Origin: Odobenus rosmarus divergens
Taxonomy: Eukaryota; Chordata; Mammalia; Carnivora; Odobenidae
Direction: 5' to 3'
NCBI RefSeq assembly: GCF_000321225.1
Contig: NW_004450267.1
Location: 3,425,742 to 3,489,741 of the forward strand
DNA length: 64,000 bases
Part shown: in pieces, positions 15,001 through 23,658 of the stretch
How the letters are laid out: each line of letters starts with the position of its first letter
How positions within the stretch are numbered: the first letter of the stretch is position 1
Position numbers and translations under genes: made by a program
The notes under the pieces: generated by a model
What the model saw: only the letters and a program-made list of their open reading frames with translations
Told to the model about the DNA's origin: nothing
Databases searched by the model: none

Positions 15001-16186
15001 AGAATAATATGGGGAAAAAAAAGAATGCTGAAACAAAGTTACCTTATCACATGTAATACACTCTGATATTTTGAGTTCTATCCTGTTGGGTTAAAAAAAC
15101 CACTGATTGGGACCTACTTAACTAATTCCCAGGTGCAATCCAGAGTTTGATAAACACTATTTTAGCTACATGCTCACTACAGTACAAATAAATAAAAAAA
15201 ACTGAAGCTTAAAAGAGTAGGTGGTTGGTCCAAGGCCACAGGTCAGGAAAAAAAAAATCAGAGCAAGGATTAGAATACAATTCTTAAGGATTCATATTCA
15301 ATCTTCCTACCACTTCCTAAAGGCTATATTATAACAAGTTCCCACAAAATCAATTAAAATGATCAGTAATCTAATGTCTAGACTAACTTGGACTTGATGA
15401 CTATGGAAGAGCCCTATATATGCTGTTTACTCTGCGTATAAAATGGCTGGAAATCAGATGGTATTACAGTGGCACACACAGAGAGCACAGGTTCTTATCG
15501 AGAACTCAGTAAATCTCAAATACTTAGAGGTATGTCAGAATAACAAACAAAAGTCAAACTACTTCATCACTTTTCAAGGATCCTGAAATTATGTTCATCC
15601 CTAGGTCCACGGAAGCATTAGGCCAGCTCACCACAGTTTGGAGATGCACTGTTCATCTTCCAGCGAAACCGTTAGGCAATAATAAGGATGCAGCAAGCAT
15701 TTGAGTTATTTTGTATTTCTGGCGGCAACCAGCCACTCTTGGAGGATTCATTCTTTGAAAAATACCAAAAGAAGTAGCTTTTATGTTTTTTTCTGCTCGG
15801 AAACTTTCAAACGCTCCCTACATTCAAGATTCTTCAAGCTCTCCCAACAGCCTCATCGTCACACTAGCCCTCCTTTCCAGCCTCCACCTCCGGGCCCTGT
15901 GCCTTGCTAGAAGGAGGGCCTGCTTATCGGCCTGACAGGAACTTAAATATGCTGCTCTTTCCAAACCCTACTTAGGCGTCACTTTCCCTACAAAGTTTTC
16001 CTGTGACTTTTGACTCCAGGCGTCCAGCATTCAGGCTCTCTCTCACAGCCAGAAAGAAAGGCTGAGAAACACGATAAGCTGTCTTACCCAGGAGTCGCCG
16101 TGACGGTAGTTACGGCTCCGCTGGGTCTTCTGGCGGATAAGGGCCCGGCCGAGGGTCCCTGGAGCTGGCGCTCTCCGGCGCCCCAT
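23..16186 (-). CDS. LSG1: LSG1, large 60S subunit nuclear export GTPase (first eight coding exons, partial)
   Basis: Eight exons on the minus strand join in frame to 392 codons and match LSG1, as I recall the human protein (about 658 residues), from its start to just before the P-loop. LSG1 is a circularly permuted GTPase of the YlqF/YawG type. It acts on cytoplasmic pre-60S ribosomal subunits and is needed to release the export adaptor NMD3. Visible elements: a basic N-terminus (MGRRRAP), the DARNP motif at residues 182-186, G4 NKAD at 212-215, a G5-like SALA at 240-243, then an acidic insert rich in Glu/Asp/Ser. In this permuted fold G1-G3 follow G4-G5, so they lie beyond position 1. All seven internal junctions have GT donors and AG acceptors with matching phases. 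I see no stop or frameshift, so the gene looks intact as far as it is seen. Confidence 0.97.
440..2832. other. LSG1 intron 7, left part: no strong feature
   Basis: AT-rich intronic sequence with short A/T runs. I see no can-SINE and no exon-like ORF. Degraded old repeats are possible but I could not name them. Confidence 0.5.
2833..3011 (+). repeat. can-SINE in LSG1 intron 7
   Basis: It has the tRNA-like head GGGGCGCCTGGGTGGCTCAG, a CT-rich middle, and a TAAATAAAATCTT tail with poly-A. Perfect 11-bp target-site duplications AAACTGAATTA lie at 2821-2831 and 3012-3022. It lies antisense to LSG1. Confidence 0.93.
3598..3702 (+). repeat. Short old tRNA-type SINE
   Basis: Only the tRNA-like part is present (CTGGCTGGCTCAGTGGG, then TTGTGAGCTCAAGCCTCAC, a B-box-like stretch). 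It ends directly in ATTACTTT plus poly-A, with no CT-rich tail, so it is an older, shorter family than the neighbouring can-SINEs. Confidence 0.8.
3754..3961 (+). repeat. can-SINE in LSG1 intron 7
   Basis: Starts GGGCGCCTGGGTGGCTCAGG and ends in an A-rich tail. It is flanked by exact 13-bp duplications ATAACATGGTATA at 3741-3753 and 3962-3974. Confidence 0.93.
4389..4565 (-). CDS. LSG1: LSG1 coding exon 7 (G4/G5 motifs)
   Basis: 177 bp, 59 codons, phase 0 at both ends; acceptor ..TGCCTAG, donor GTAACC. It encodes ECYVKEIDDNKENVILINKA followed by DLLTAEQRS. It contains the guanine-specificity motif NKAD (212-215) and a G5-like SALA (240-243). The end reads ..ALAEALQLIGDSK where I recall human ..ALAGAIPLNGDSE, ordinary drift just before the variable insert. 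Confidence 0.96.
4977..5188 (+). repeat. can-SINE in LSG1 intron 6
   Basis: Full element with an impure A-rich tail. Target-site duplications CTCATCTTTT lie at 4967-4976 and 5189-5198. Confidence 0.92.
5366..5577 (+). repeat. can-SINE, left member of a tandem pair
   Basis: Starts GGGGCACCTGGGTGGCTCAG and has a duplicated TGTGTCTCTCTC segment before the AAATAAATAAACAAAATCTT tail. It lies about 10 bp left of a second SINE in the same orientation. Confidence 0.92.
5589..5763 (+). repeat. can-SINE, right member of a tandem pair
   Basis: A shorter variant (TCGGCTGGGCGTCTGCCTTC head). Target-site copies ATTCTGCACTA (5578-5588) and ATTCTGTACTA (5764-5774) differ at one base. The left copy abuts the A-tail of the neighbouring SINE. 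Confidence 0.9.
6311..6371 (-). CDS. LSG1: LSG1 coding exon 6 (DAR motif)
   Basis: 61 bp with acceptor ..CTTTCAG and donor GTAAGT. It completes Ser174 and encodes DIVVQIVDARNPLLFRCEDL. DARNP (residues 182-186) is the DAR motif typical of circularly permuted ribosome-biogenesis GTPases. The exon ends in phase 0. A 4-kb intron separates it from exon 5. Confidence 0.96.
6482..6674 (-). repeat. can-SINE with a long target duplication, inside an old MIR-like region
   Basis: Reads T-rich tail first and ends ..GAGCCACCCAGGCGCCCC. Flanking copies of TTAACGTTTTAAGGTACAAT (6462-6481, and 6675-6694 with one mismatch) give a duplication of about 20 bp. Confidence 0.93.
6690..6815 (-). repeat. MIR fragment
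   Basis: ATATGAGGAAACTGAAGC then CACTTGTCCAAGGTCACCAG and TGATGGAGCTGGAATG follow the antisense MIR consensus (..gatgaggaaactgaggc..). This is a mammal-wide old SINE. Confidence 0.75.
6816..9045. other. LSG1 intron 5, middle: no strong feature
   Basis: Unremarkable intronic sequence between exons 6 and 5. I see no SINE, no splice-flanked ORF and no low-complexity tract of note. Confidence 0.45.
9046..9233 (+). repeat. can-SINE in LSG1 intron 5
   Basis: GGGGTGCCTGGATGGCTCAG head with an inserted ACAT in the GGTCAT(ACAT)GATCCC region, and a tail AAATAAATAAATAAAAATCT. No clear target duplication was seen. Confidence 0.9.
9750..9870 (-). repeat. L1M-type LINE 3' fragment
   Basis: ATTGAGATATAATCCACAGA then CATAAAATTAACCCTTTTAC and AAGTTGTGCAACCATTACCA resemble the antisense 3' end of old mammalian L1 elements. 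A longer relative lies at 25451-25755. Confidence 0.65.
10404..10490 (-). CDS. LSG1: LSG1 coding exon 5
   Basis: 87 bp with acceptor ..AGCCAG and donor GTAAGT. It encodes LEEEQKLLLTPFERNLDFWR then QLWRVIER, the helix-rich lead-in to the permuted GTPase domain, ending in a split Ser174 codon. Confidence 0.96.
11010..11096 (-). CDS. LSG1: LSG1 coding exon 4
   Basis: 87 bp with acceptor ..GTTTCAG and donor GTGAGT. It encodes PKWDQNTSPEELKQAEKDNF then LEWRRQLV, with split Arg codons at both ends. It lies only 179 bp from exon 3. Confidence 0.96.
11276..11396 (-). CDS. LSG1: LSG1 coding exon 3
   Basis: 121 bp with acceptor ..TAAACAG and donor GTGAGT. It completes Glu76 and encodes KLNIKFVHPEARTGLLSFEE through ..FLSVPR, leaving two bases of Arg116. 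This is the conserved, charged N-terminal region before the GTPase domain. Confidence 0.96.
11971..12042 (+). repeat. (GT)n(GA)n compound microsatellite in LSG1 intron 2
   Basis: A GT run passes into GA with interspersed GACA units. It is likely length-polymorphic. Confidence 0.95.
12377..12534 (-). repeat. can-SINE (older subfamily) inside an L1M relic
   Basis: Contains GAAATCAAGAGTCAGACGCT, diagnostic of the older subfamily, and ends CCACCCAGGCACCCC. Target copies GGTTGGATTATT (12365-12376) and GGTCGGATTATT (12535-12546) differ at one base. Confidence 0.9.
12541..12770 (-). repeat. L1M-type LINE relic
   Basis: Fragments such as CACCTCATTCTTTTTAACTG, CATATAGTATTTCATAG and ACATTTAGGTTGTTTCCAAG match the antisense 3' region of old L1s. 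The SINE at 12377-12534 probably splits it. Confidence 0.65.
12765..12885. repeat. MER20-like hAT relic
   Basis: TACTGAATCTCCAGAGGAGG then GGCCCAGGAATCTGTTTTCC and TAATTCTGATGCTTAC follow the family containing 'outermost-end, Gln-free' MER20-type DNA transposons. Degraded. Confidence 0.5.
13490..13700 (-). repeat. L2-type LINE 3' fragment
   Basis: CTACTCATCCTTTCAGACTC, then AAAGCTTTCCTTGACTGGCC and TTTCATAGCACCTAAA resemble the antisense L2 3' region. Confidence 0.55.
14394..14520 (-). CDS. LSG1: LSG1 coding exon 2
   Basis: 127 bp, residues 34-75 plus the first base of codon 76. It is preceded by an acceptor ending ..CATAG and followed by a GTAAGT donor. It encodes LHTSELNDGYDWGRLNLQSV and onward to ..AGTDFVA, near identical to human LSG1. 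It leaves phase 1, which exon 3 completes. Confidence 0.96.
14640..14895 (-). repeat. MIR fragment with an internal hairpin
   Basis: TGATGAGGAAACAGTC, TTGCTTATAGTTGCTG and AAATCCAGACTCTCTGATCC follow antisense MIR. Its middle holds a perfect 22-bp palindrome (14750-14771), noted separately. Confidence 0.55.
16088..16186 (-). CDS. LSG1: LSG1 coding exon 1
   Basis: The ATG is read from 16186 down to 16184, in strong context (G at -3, G at +4). It opens MGRRRAPAPGTLGRALIRQK, the conserved basic N-terminus of LSG1. The exon encodes 33 residues ending ..DSW in phase 0, followed by a GTAAGA donor. An in-frame ATG lies upstream at 16342, but the segment between it and 16186 is promoter-like and the family starts at MGRRR. 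Confidence 0.95.
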
Positions 16187-16254
16187 CGCAGCACCGCACT
16201 CGCGAGAACCCTGCCGGCACAACACTCGCGTGTTCCGGTTTTCAAGAGCTCGCT

Positions 16255-16271
16255 GCCCGGAAGTGACGTAT
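16255..16271 (+). promoter_or_regulatory. ETS/CRE composite motif in the LSG1 promoter
   Basis: CCCGGAAGTGACGTA joins an ETS core (CCGGAAGT) to a CRE-like TGACGTA about 70-85 bp upstream of the LSG1 ATG. This is a common arrangement in TATA-less housekeeping promoters and suits a ribosome-biogenesis gene. Seen directly; activity is inferred. Confidence 0.6.
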
Positions 16272-16699
16272 AAGGCGAGCCCAAGTAGCGGAGGCCCGAG
16301 TTGAAGGGAAGGCGGAATAACTTGCTGCAAACTGCCCTTCATATATCTCTCATTGCCACTGTTACAGAATATAAATATGAAAATGGCCCGAGAACTTAAT
16401 TTCTATGGCTATCTCTAGGAATATCTCAAATTTGGATAGAATGATTGAATCAAAACAATGGCACCTTCCAGATTCGTGCGTCGATCTTTAACGTCCGGTA
16501 AGGAACTGGGAGACCTGAAAAACAGGGGCGTGCGTATTCCAGGTCCTAGCCCCGCCTCCCAGCTGCTTTTGTCGCCAAGAGGCGGAAACACGGGTGAGGG
16601 ATCTTTCTGCCGCGCCAAGTGGCGTTGCTTCCTGGCGCCGGTTTTCGGCGTGCTTCTCAACGTGTGGTCCTAACGCCTTCAAGCCCGGAATCTAAATAG

Positions 16700-17190
16700 T
16701 TTTTGTTTACTTAGTCTTTCCTAGCTGCGAACTGGGGAGAAAGGTCCCGGCCTGGATGGGAGTTCGGAATGGAAGCGTGAGCCATGTTTCCAGAGCTTGG
16801 CAAGGTTGCGAGGAAAGCCAACAGGATCTGACTTAAATGCTTTATTTAAAAAACATAAAAATTCTACTTAGAATTGCATTAATATGTCCTATAATTAAAA
16901 TGAAAACGGTGAGCGGGCTCCACTCTGTGGCCTGGGCTTTTGGTGTTCACTCCATCGTTAATTTCCAGCGATGGGCAGATGGAATGCTGGGTGAGAGTTG
17001 TGTGGGTGCTGGGCGTTTTGCTTACATTTCATTAATCGTGAGAACCACCTCAGTGTTACCGTGTTCAGAGAGGAAGAAGCTTGCTCACGTCATAGATGGA
17101 ATATGTATGGTGTCAGGTATCAAACCCCGATCTCATCAACTATCTTATATGTTCCTGGGAAAAGGGAAGCATGAGGGTTGTTGGCACACA
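16700..17190. other. Intergenic, upstream of LSG1: nothing recognised
   Basis: Open frames of up to about 140 codons occur here and through 17520. They overlap an old DNA-transposon relic, lack splice context and resemble no protein I know. Confidence 0.4.
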
Positions 17191-17194
17191 TTTC

Positions 17195-17372
17195 AGAACC
17201 CAGCGCTTCTCGAACTTGATCATGCCTGTAAATCCTCTGTGGAATCGCGTCAACATGCAGATTCTGATTAATAAGGTCTGGGATGGGGCCGGGGACTCTG
17301 TACTTCTAACAAGCTTCCGAGCGACGCCGATGCAAATGGTCTGGTCCAAGGGCCACATTTGGAGTAGCAAGA
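17195..17372. repeat. MER20-like hAT transposon relic
   Basis: TCTCGAACTTGATCATGC, ATGCAGATTCTGATTAATAA, GGTCTGGGATGGGGCC and TCTAACAAGCTTCCGAG follow the MER20-type consensus. Confidence 0.65.
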
Positions 17373-18164
17373 GGAGTGCACTCCGTTTGGTGCAGAGGAA
17401 GGCACTGCACTGGCTAAAATGTCGATCACAGCGAGTTAGGGGCATAACCAGCTGGGACTATATCACCCACCCATCTCTGGGTTCCCTGCACAGCCCACGG
17501 TGGGCTACACCTCACTACTGACTCTTAACTGAGTTGGAGTGAACTTCAGGAAACAACCAAAGGATTGCTGAAAAGCCATGTTGTAGTTGGCAAGGCTTTC
17601 GGAAGTCAGTGACCGCAGATCAGTGAAGGAATGAATCAGAATGTGTTTTCTCCCATTTCCCAACATAGAAAGGGTGTATCTTTAAATACTGCAAAATCTC
17701 CATAGTAAGATATGGGAAAGATCCATGGAAGAGAGTAAGTTGACAGTTCCTGGAATTCTCTTGAAGCTGAGTGGTTAAAAATAAAACTAACTCATAAGGT
17801 AAGATTGCATGGGTTTTACATTCTACTAACAACAACAGTAGGTGCTATAAAGAAACCTGCCATCTCATTCCTAGAGCTCAGTCAGGAACTTGGGATTGCA
17901 CCCTCGTTTCCTTTTCCAGATTTTGTCATCTCCAGAGATTTAGAGAGAGCAAGCCCTTTGGGTTTCTATTGTCATTCCTCCATGGGCTCCAAAAAATCTT
18001 AACTGAATAAAGTGATAATTTAATCGAGACTAGTAGAGAGTCAAACAGACACCGACATTGTAAGACTATGATAGCAGCAACTATTCTTTGCTGACAAATA
18101 AGTAAGACATAAATAATTCTAATATTTCCCTCAAGACATTTCTCAAATCTATCACCGAAAAAGA

Positions 18165-18275
18165 ACTATCTGAGCCTCAGTTTTCTTAGTTGTTTAATGG
18201 GATAATAATAATCCCTGTCCTGCAGAGGTAGCAAATGAGATAATGCTGAAGGATCATTGCCTAGTAGTTCATGGG
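18165..18275 (+). repeat. MIR fragment
   Basis: GAGCCTCAGTTTTCTTAGTT then AATGGGATAATAATAATCCC follow sense MIR. Confidence 0.65.
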
Positions 18276-19036
18276 GTACCAATTTTCACACCTGAACAGT
18301 TTCTTTCCCAACAACTGGATGATGCAGGTGAAAATCCACATGTATAATTGATCCATGTTGTGGGATTATGAGACTAGTTCATTGAAAAGGAGGAAGGCGA
18401 TTGAGGGTGCTGATGAGATAAGATTATGGGATCCAGATTGAGTGGGCAGTGATGATAGTGGTGGTGAAGGGTGGAGCATGGTACTGGCTGCAAACCAAGT
18501 GGGGGGTGTTGCAAAGATGAATCAGCCCAGGTTCTTGCCCTCCGACCATTGAAGCCATTCCACCCACACACTTTGGGGAGCAACACAACCCAGCCAAACT
18601 ACTCTGGTCACTTTGTCATGACAGTGGAAATGCCCATCCACCAGGTCTGTGTCTGAAAACTGGTCAGATCCTCCTGATTCCCACATAGCTGAGCTCTTCT
18701 GTTGAAGCCAAGATTCTCTGCACAGCTGACCTCTGGAGGAGGTTGCATTGATTTGGAGTCATATCCAGCTTCCAAATAGCAACAGAGAGTGAGTGTTCCT
18801 CATTGATGGTGTTGCATAATACTTGATTTACCGTGGCTAAACAAATGTAGTTGCAAACCCTAAAACCCACACCCAGGAACAAATTTTGGAGTGGCTTTCT
18901 GCTCTCTGTCTCCACACTGCTGTGCCTCCCTGGGCTTCATATCTGCCTGGGGAGAGAGAAGGGAGATTGGGTGAATTTCTGTTTTTTCTTTTCACCCCTT
19001 GGCCAAAAACAGTTCAGTGGCAGAAACCCTGTTCCA

Positions 19037-19219
19037 GATTGCTGAAAAGCCATGTTGTAGTTGGCAAGGCTTTCGGAAGTCAGTGACCGCAGATCAGTGA
19101 AGGAATGAATCAGAATGTGTTTTCAGAATACAATTCTTAAGGATTCATATTCAATCTTCCTACCACTTCCTAAAGGCTATATTATAACAAGTTCCCACAA
19201 AATCAATTAAAATGATCAG
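19037..19219 (+). repeat. Chimeric patch: two exact local copies joined next to an N gap
   Basis: 19037-19124 is an exact copy of 17563-17650 (88 bp) and 19125-19219 an exact copy of 15272-15366 (95 bp). They are joined in an order that splicing of either strand would not give, and they end at the gap. Misassembly or a recent templated insertion; see findings. Confidence 0.95.
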
Positions 19220-19269
19220 NNNNNNNNNNNNNNNNNNNNNNNNNNNNNNNNNNNNNNNNNNNNNNNNNN
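19220..19269. other. 50-N assembly gap
   Basis: Exactly 50 undetermined bases, then a (GATA)n run at 19270-19297. The 15-mer AGAAACCCTGTTCCA occurs on both sides, at 19022-19036 and 19296-19310. Confidence 0.99.
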
Positions 19270-19733
19270 ATAGATAGATAGATAGATAGATAGATAGAAA
19301 CCCTGTTCCAAGGCAAGCCTGCAGCCCTGCTCCTCTCTCTCACCCATTCTCTACAGCACCTCGTTCCATCAGGACAGTAAAGCAGTTTGTGTGAGGTTGA
19401 GGGTTGTGAAAATAGAAGTCTGGCAGTCTCTGCAGTCACTCAATCAGCAAGGAAAACTCCCTTCAATTATCTGCCTTTCTCAATTTATCCCTGTTGAAAA
19501 TGGGTGGATTCTCACACATGAATGAGTGTCAATAATTTAGCAGCCCTTTATTTGTGGTTATTGTAAGTGATTAACTTAAATCACTTCAATCAAACATTGA
19601 TTGCCTGCTGGTGCAAGTCGTTCTGTGTGCAATGAAAAGTTTAAAAGACCTTTTGCTTTGGTGATAAAGGCTACAAGATTCTATATATATTATATTAGAA
19701 CCTGTGCATTTCCCCCCAAACTCTTGTAGTTTT

Positions 19734-19756
19734 CTTTTTTAAGATTTTACTTATTT

Positions 19757-19793
<37 letters not shown>

Positions 19794-19944
19794 GGGGAGC
19801 AGGGGAAGGAGCAGAGGGAGAGGAACAAGCAGACTGCTAAGTGCGGAGCCCAACGCGGGGCTTGATCCCATGACCCTGAGATCATGACCTGAGCCAAAAT
19901 CAAGAATCAGACACTCAACTGACTGAGTCACCCAGGTGCTCCCC
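19734..19944 (-). repeat. can-SINE (older subfamily) with a long GA run
   Basis: Contains AAAATCAAGAATCAGACACT and ends CACCCAGGTGCTCCCC. Exact 15-bp duplications AACTCTTGTAGTTTT lie at 19719-19733 and 19947-19961. Confidence 0.92.
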
Positions 19945-20059
19945 ACAACTCTTGTAGTTTTATATGGAATATCCAGGGTCTTTTACCTACAGATGACTTT
20001 GTAATTATTTTTTTCCTCATGGTAGTCAAATGAGAAAGGGAACTTTTATTTTTCTGAAC

Positions 20060-20279
20060 TTTTTTTTCTGTACCCATTAAAGAGTAACTCCCCATTCCCA
20101 CCTTATGCATTTGTTTTTCTTTTTTGGGGAGGGAGGAGCGGAGAGAGAGAGAGAATCTTAAGCAGGCTCCACGCTCAGTGCAGAGCCCCACTCAGGGCTC
20201 CATCTCACAATCCTGAGATCAGGATCTGAGCCAAAATCAAGAATCAGACGCTTAAGCAACTTAGCCACCCAGGTGCCCC
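20060..20279 (-). repeat. can-SINE with an apparent 3'-transduced segment
   Basis: The SINE body is 20116-20279, ending ..CACCCAGGTGCCCC. Its perfect target duplication TATTTTTCTGAAC (20047-20059 and 20280-20292) does not abut the SINE's own A-rich tail. It encloses about 48 bp of extra sequence (20068-20115, including the first A-rich stretch) and a terminal T8/A8 tract (20060-20067). Confidence 0.8.
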
Positions 20280-20430
20280 TATTTTTCTGAACGTTTGGTT
20301 GCAGAAATTTAGTGCAGAAATTAGTTGCAGGAAAAAAATTGCAATAAAGTGAAGCAAAGTAAAGGAGAGGAGACATAGAATTAATAATGACCAACTCTAA
20401 AATCTGCAGCTTGAAGGTGCCAGGCTTTTC

Positions 20431-20462
20431 CCATTCATTCATTCATTCATTCACTCGTTCAT
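20431..20462 (+). repeat. (ATTC)n short tandem repeat
   Basis: Five near-perfect ATTC units, then ACTCGTTC. Confidence 0.85.
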
Positions 20463-21687
20463 CGCTAGGCTCCAGGGATTCAGTATTGGACAAACACCCT
20501 GCCCCATGAGCTTAAATTTTAGTGGTTGTCAGCCTGCAGAGGGACTCATCCAATGTTAAATAGCTCAGATCAGCGGTGGAGCCATGAACCACACTGCCAG
20601 TTGGACCCTACTTTCCCAGAATGGCCTTCTAACCACTCCCCTTAAATCACTCTAATAAATACGCTAACAAGTGTTAGCATGTCAACTTAGATGGTGAGGG
20701 AATGAGAAAAAGGTGAAGGAAGTGTGACTAGCCTCGGGAGTAGGGACTCCAAGGGTATGTGGGGGCTATTTCTATTTATGTGAAGGACTGTTATAGGGAA
20801 GGGAGAGAACATTGCTCTGAGTAGACACAAGGCAAGCAGAACTAGAACACATGGGTTGAAGCTACAGAGTCACAATTTTAGTTTTAATTTGTTTGAACCT
20901 TCTTACAATCAGAGTGGTTCAAAGATGGAGTGGACAGCTTTATAAGATAGTGAGCTCCCTGCCACCAGGGGTGTTCAAGCAAAGGCTACATAACCAAGTG
21001 TCAGGATGTTCTAAAGCAGGTTCATTCTCCAAAGTGGGGGGTTGGAATGGATGATCACTAAGGTGCTTAACTGATTTCTTACCCTGAGAGGTTCCCTTCC
21101 TCTTCACACTACCCTACGTCACCCCAGTATTTGACATAACAGGGCAACAGCGATGGTCTCAGAAAAGGATGCTCAGTTTGGCAGTAACAGGGCAGTGCCT
21201 TCACCATGTAGCTTGGGGAGAAGATGACATCCTGCCCTGCTTGTCATGTGAAGGCTGAGGGCACCGTGAACCACCATCTAGCAAATTCAGTCATCATTAG
21301 ATACAAATGATAATATCACAAGAGAAAATGTTAAGGTGCTAGGGTTTTTTTTTTTTTTTTTTTTTTTTAAAGCTAACCGTGCAGGGGCTAGTGATTTCTC
21401 CTCCCTCCAACTTCAGAGGGGACAAACCAGTGTGGTTCCTGCCTCTGGTAGCACCGACGAGAAAGGCTCCCTTGTAAGGCTCAAGGTTTCGCTTCTTTTG
21501 ACTTCTTTCTCATGCCTTTGCTTTTCTGCCTGGGTGCTTTCCGGGTGGCAGACACTGTAGACAAGCAGTCCGTGAAAGGAGGGGTGTCAGGGCCAGCATG
21601 GGCCGAAGGGTGACCTTGGGAGTTTGTAGGTGTCTGACTTGTTTATGGTTCCTCTCTCATTCCTGCAATTTCCTGTCATGACCTCTG
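20463..21687. other. Intergenic, mostly unique
   Basis: Apart from a long T run at about 21345-21369, no repeat or exon was recognised. Confidence 0.4.
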
Positions 21688-22088
21688 TTTTGAGTTGAAT
21701 GGTGTATCTCAAAAAGATAGATTATAGTCCTAACCATAGGTTCTTGTGGATGTGGCCTTATTTGGAAAGAGGGTTTTTACAGATGTAATCAAGTGAAGAT
21801 GAGGTCATACTGAATTAGGGTGGGTCCTGATGCAATAACATGTGTTTTTATAAGATACAAATTTGGACACACACAGAAAAAACACGGGGCAGGGGGGACA
21901 TCATGTGAGGATAGAGGCAGAGATTCTATAAGTTAAGGAATGCAGGGATTGCTGGCTAGTGCCCGAGGCTAAGAGGCAAGGAAGGATGCTTCTTTATTTT
22001 GGCCTCTGGAATTGTGAGAGAAAAAGTTTCTGTTGTTGTAAGCCACCTGTTTATGGTAATTTGTTGTGGTGGCCCTAGGAAACCAAGA
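21688..22088 (+). repeat. MLT1/MST-type (ERVL-MaLR) solitary LTR
   Basis: GTGGCCTTATTTGGAAAGAG, ATTAGGGTGGGTCCTGATGC, TTGTGAGAGAAAAAGTTTCT and TTGTAAGCCACCTGTTTATG appear in LTR order. It is old and non-coding. Confidence 0.7.
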
Positions 22089-22699
22089 CCGCCTCCTGCA
22101 ATCTCAGGACTGGAAGGGAATTTGCTCAGGTCACAAACTGGGAGGCCAGGGACCCTCAGTGAGTCAGGGTGGGGCTGTGGGTGTCTGAGCTCCGGCTCTG
22201 ATCACAGCAAGTCCCTGCTCAAATGCCCAATGACTCACCACAGCTTGGGAAATGCCTCTACCTGCCATTCAAGGCCCCCGAAAGTCAGGCCCCAACCTGA
22301 CTCGCACATAAAGAGGGCTATGGCGATCTTAGGCCAGTTTCTTAACTCCGCCAAGCCTCAGTCCTTTCCCTCTAGTGAAGAGAACATCACAGACCTCACC
22401 ACACTTGCATTTAACATAGTGGCTGACACCTAGTAGGTGCTCAGTATGCCTGAGTTCCCTGCTTTTGGTCCAGTTGTTTAGTGTTCAACACTAACCACTG
22501 TGTACATGGGCCATTTCCTCCCTCTGGACTTCTCTCTCCTGTCTCTGTCCATAGCAACCTGCTTGTCCTTCAGTGGAGCATAAAGCCTACCCCCTCCCAG
22601 GTGATGAGTGCCTTGGTGTCTTCACTGTTTGACCAGAAGTTTTTTTTCCCTGTGAGCCCCCAGTGCTTTGTGTAAAGCTCAGCCTGTGTTAGCTCAGAT

Positions 22700-22850
22700 C
22701 ACACTTATTTCCACCTATATCACCTCCTACAGCATACCAAAAGTACCTCCTCGAGTTCTTTCTGAATCAACGGATTCTGGATTATAACCTCCTTAAAGGT
22801 GACACCATGTGCATCTCCCCAGCACCTAGTGGGGAGAGGCCAGTGCCCTT
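22700..22850 (-). repeat. Possible L2 fragment
   Basis: ATTATAACCTCCTTAAAGGT then CATCTCCCCAGCACCTAG is the kind of text found at antisense L2 3' ends. Weak. Confidence 0.4.
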
Positions 22851-23462
22851 AACATTTGTGATGGAATAGCTGTTACTTTGCCAACTGATTTGCATAGGCT
22901 CGCTAAAGGTGTGCCAGGCCCACATGCCCAGAGAGAAGTTCCAAAACAAGAGACAAATGAAAACACGAGTTGCATAATATCCTTTCTCAATGTGAAAACC
23001 TCTAAGCATTTACCAGGCACTTTTAATTTCATTGGTACTTCTTTATGCTATTTCCTGTAAAATAAGAACTGCTACAACTCTCATTGTTTTTGAAGTGAAA
23101 GCCCCAGAGAGATTAAAGGTCACGGGGCAGAGCGGAGGAGCCCAGTGGGCCACCAGACTCTCATGGACCTGGGCATGATCTTGACCGCTAGAGAGACCAA
23201 AGTCTCACTGTGTAAACCTCATGACAGTCATGCTTGACTCTAACCTCTTTGGTGGCAGTGACAGCCAGTAATAAGGGGATTTTCCATTAAGGGGCCCAGT
23301 GAGTGGCAGCTTAGGTTATGGGGGGGAGTGTTTGGTTGATGAGGGCTGAGCCTGCCCAGTCTACCAAATGAAGCCATGAACCCCCCAAACATAGCCCTTC
23401 ATAGAGGGAAGAGGGAGCATGACATGTGCTCTGCATATTTGTGTATTTAAAGTCTCTGGCTT

Positions 23463-23658
23463 GGGGCACCTGGGTGGGTCAGTCGTTAAGTGTCTGCCTT
23501 CAGCTCAGGTCATGATCCCAGGTTCCTGGGATGGAGCCCTGCATCGGGCTCCCTGCTTGGCTGGGAGCCTGCTTCTCCCTCTCCCACTCCCCCTGCTTGT
23601 GTTCTCTCTCTAGCTGTCTCTCTCTGTCAAATAAATACATTTTAAAAAGTCTTTAAAA
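23463..23658 (+). repeat. can-SINE
   Basis: GGGGCACCTGGGTGGGTCAG head. 14-bp exact duplications AAAGTCTCTGGCTT lie at 23449-23462 and 23659-23672. Confidence 0.93.

Larger units (their letters stand above)
16088..16700. promoter_or_regulatory. LSG1 CpG-rich promoter region
   Basis: CpG-dense sequence spans LSG1 exon 1 and about 500 bp upstream, including a second CpG patch near 16470-16670. No TATA box is evident for the minus strand. The second patch might support divergent transcription, but no exon could be named. Confidence 0.7.

Noticed and set aside
16837..17521. Two overlapping open frames of about 140 codons upstream of LSG1
   Set aside because: They run through a MER20-like transposon relic, lack any recognisable domain and have no splice or poly(A) context. 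Chance ORFs.
19037..19219. Processed pseudogene or retrocopied lncRNA
   Set aside because: The copied pieces are in the wrong order for splicing on either strand, have no splice sites at their source edges and no poly-A end is visible.
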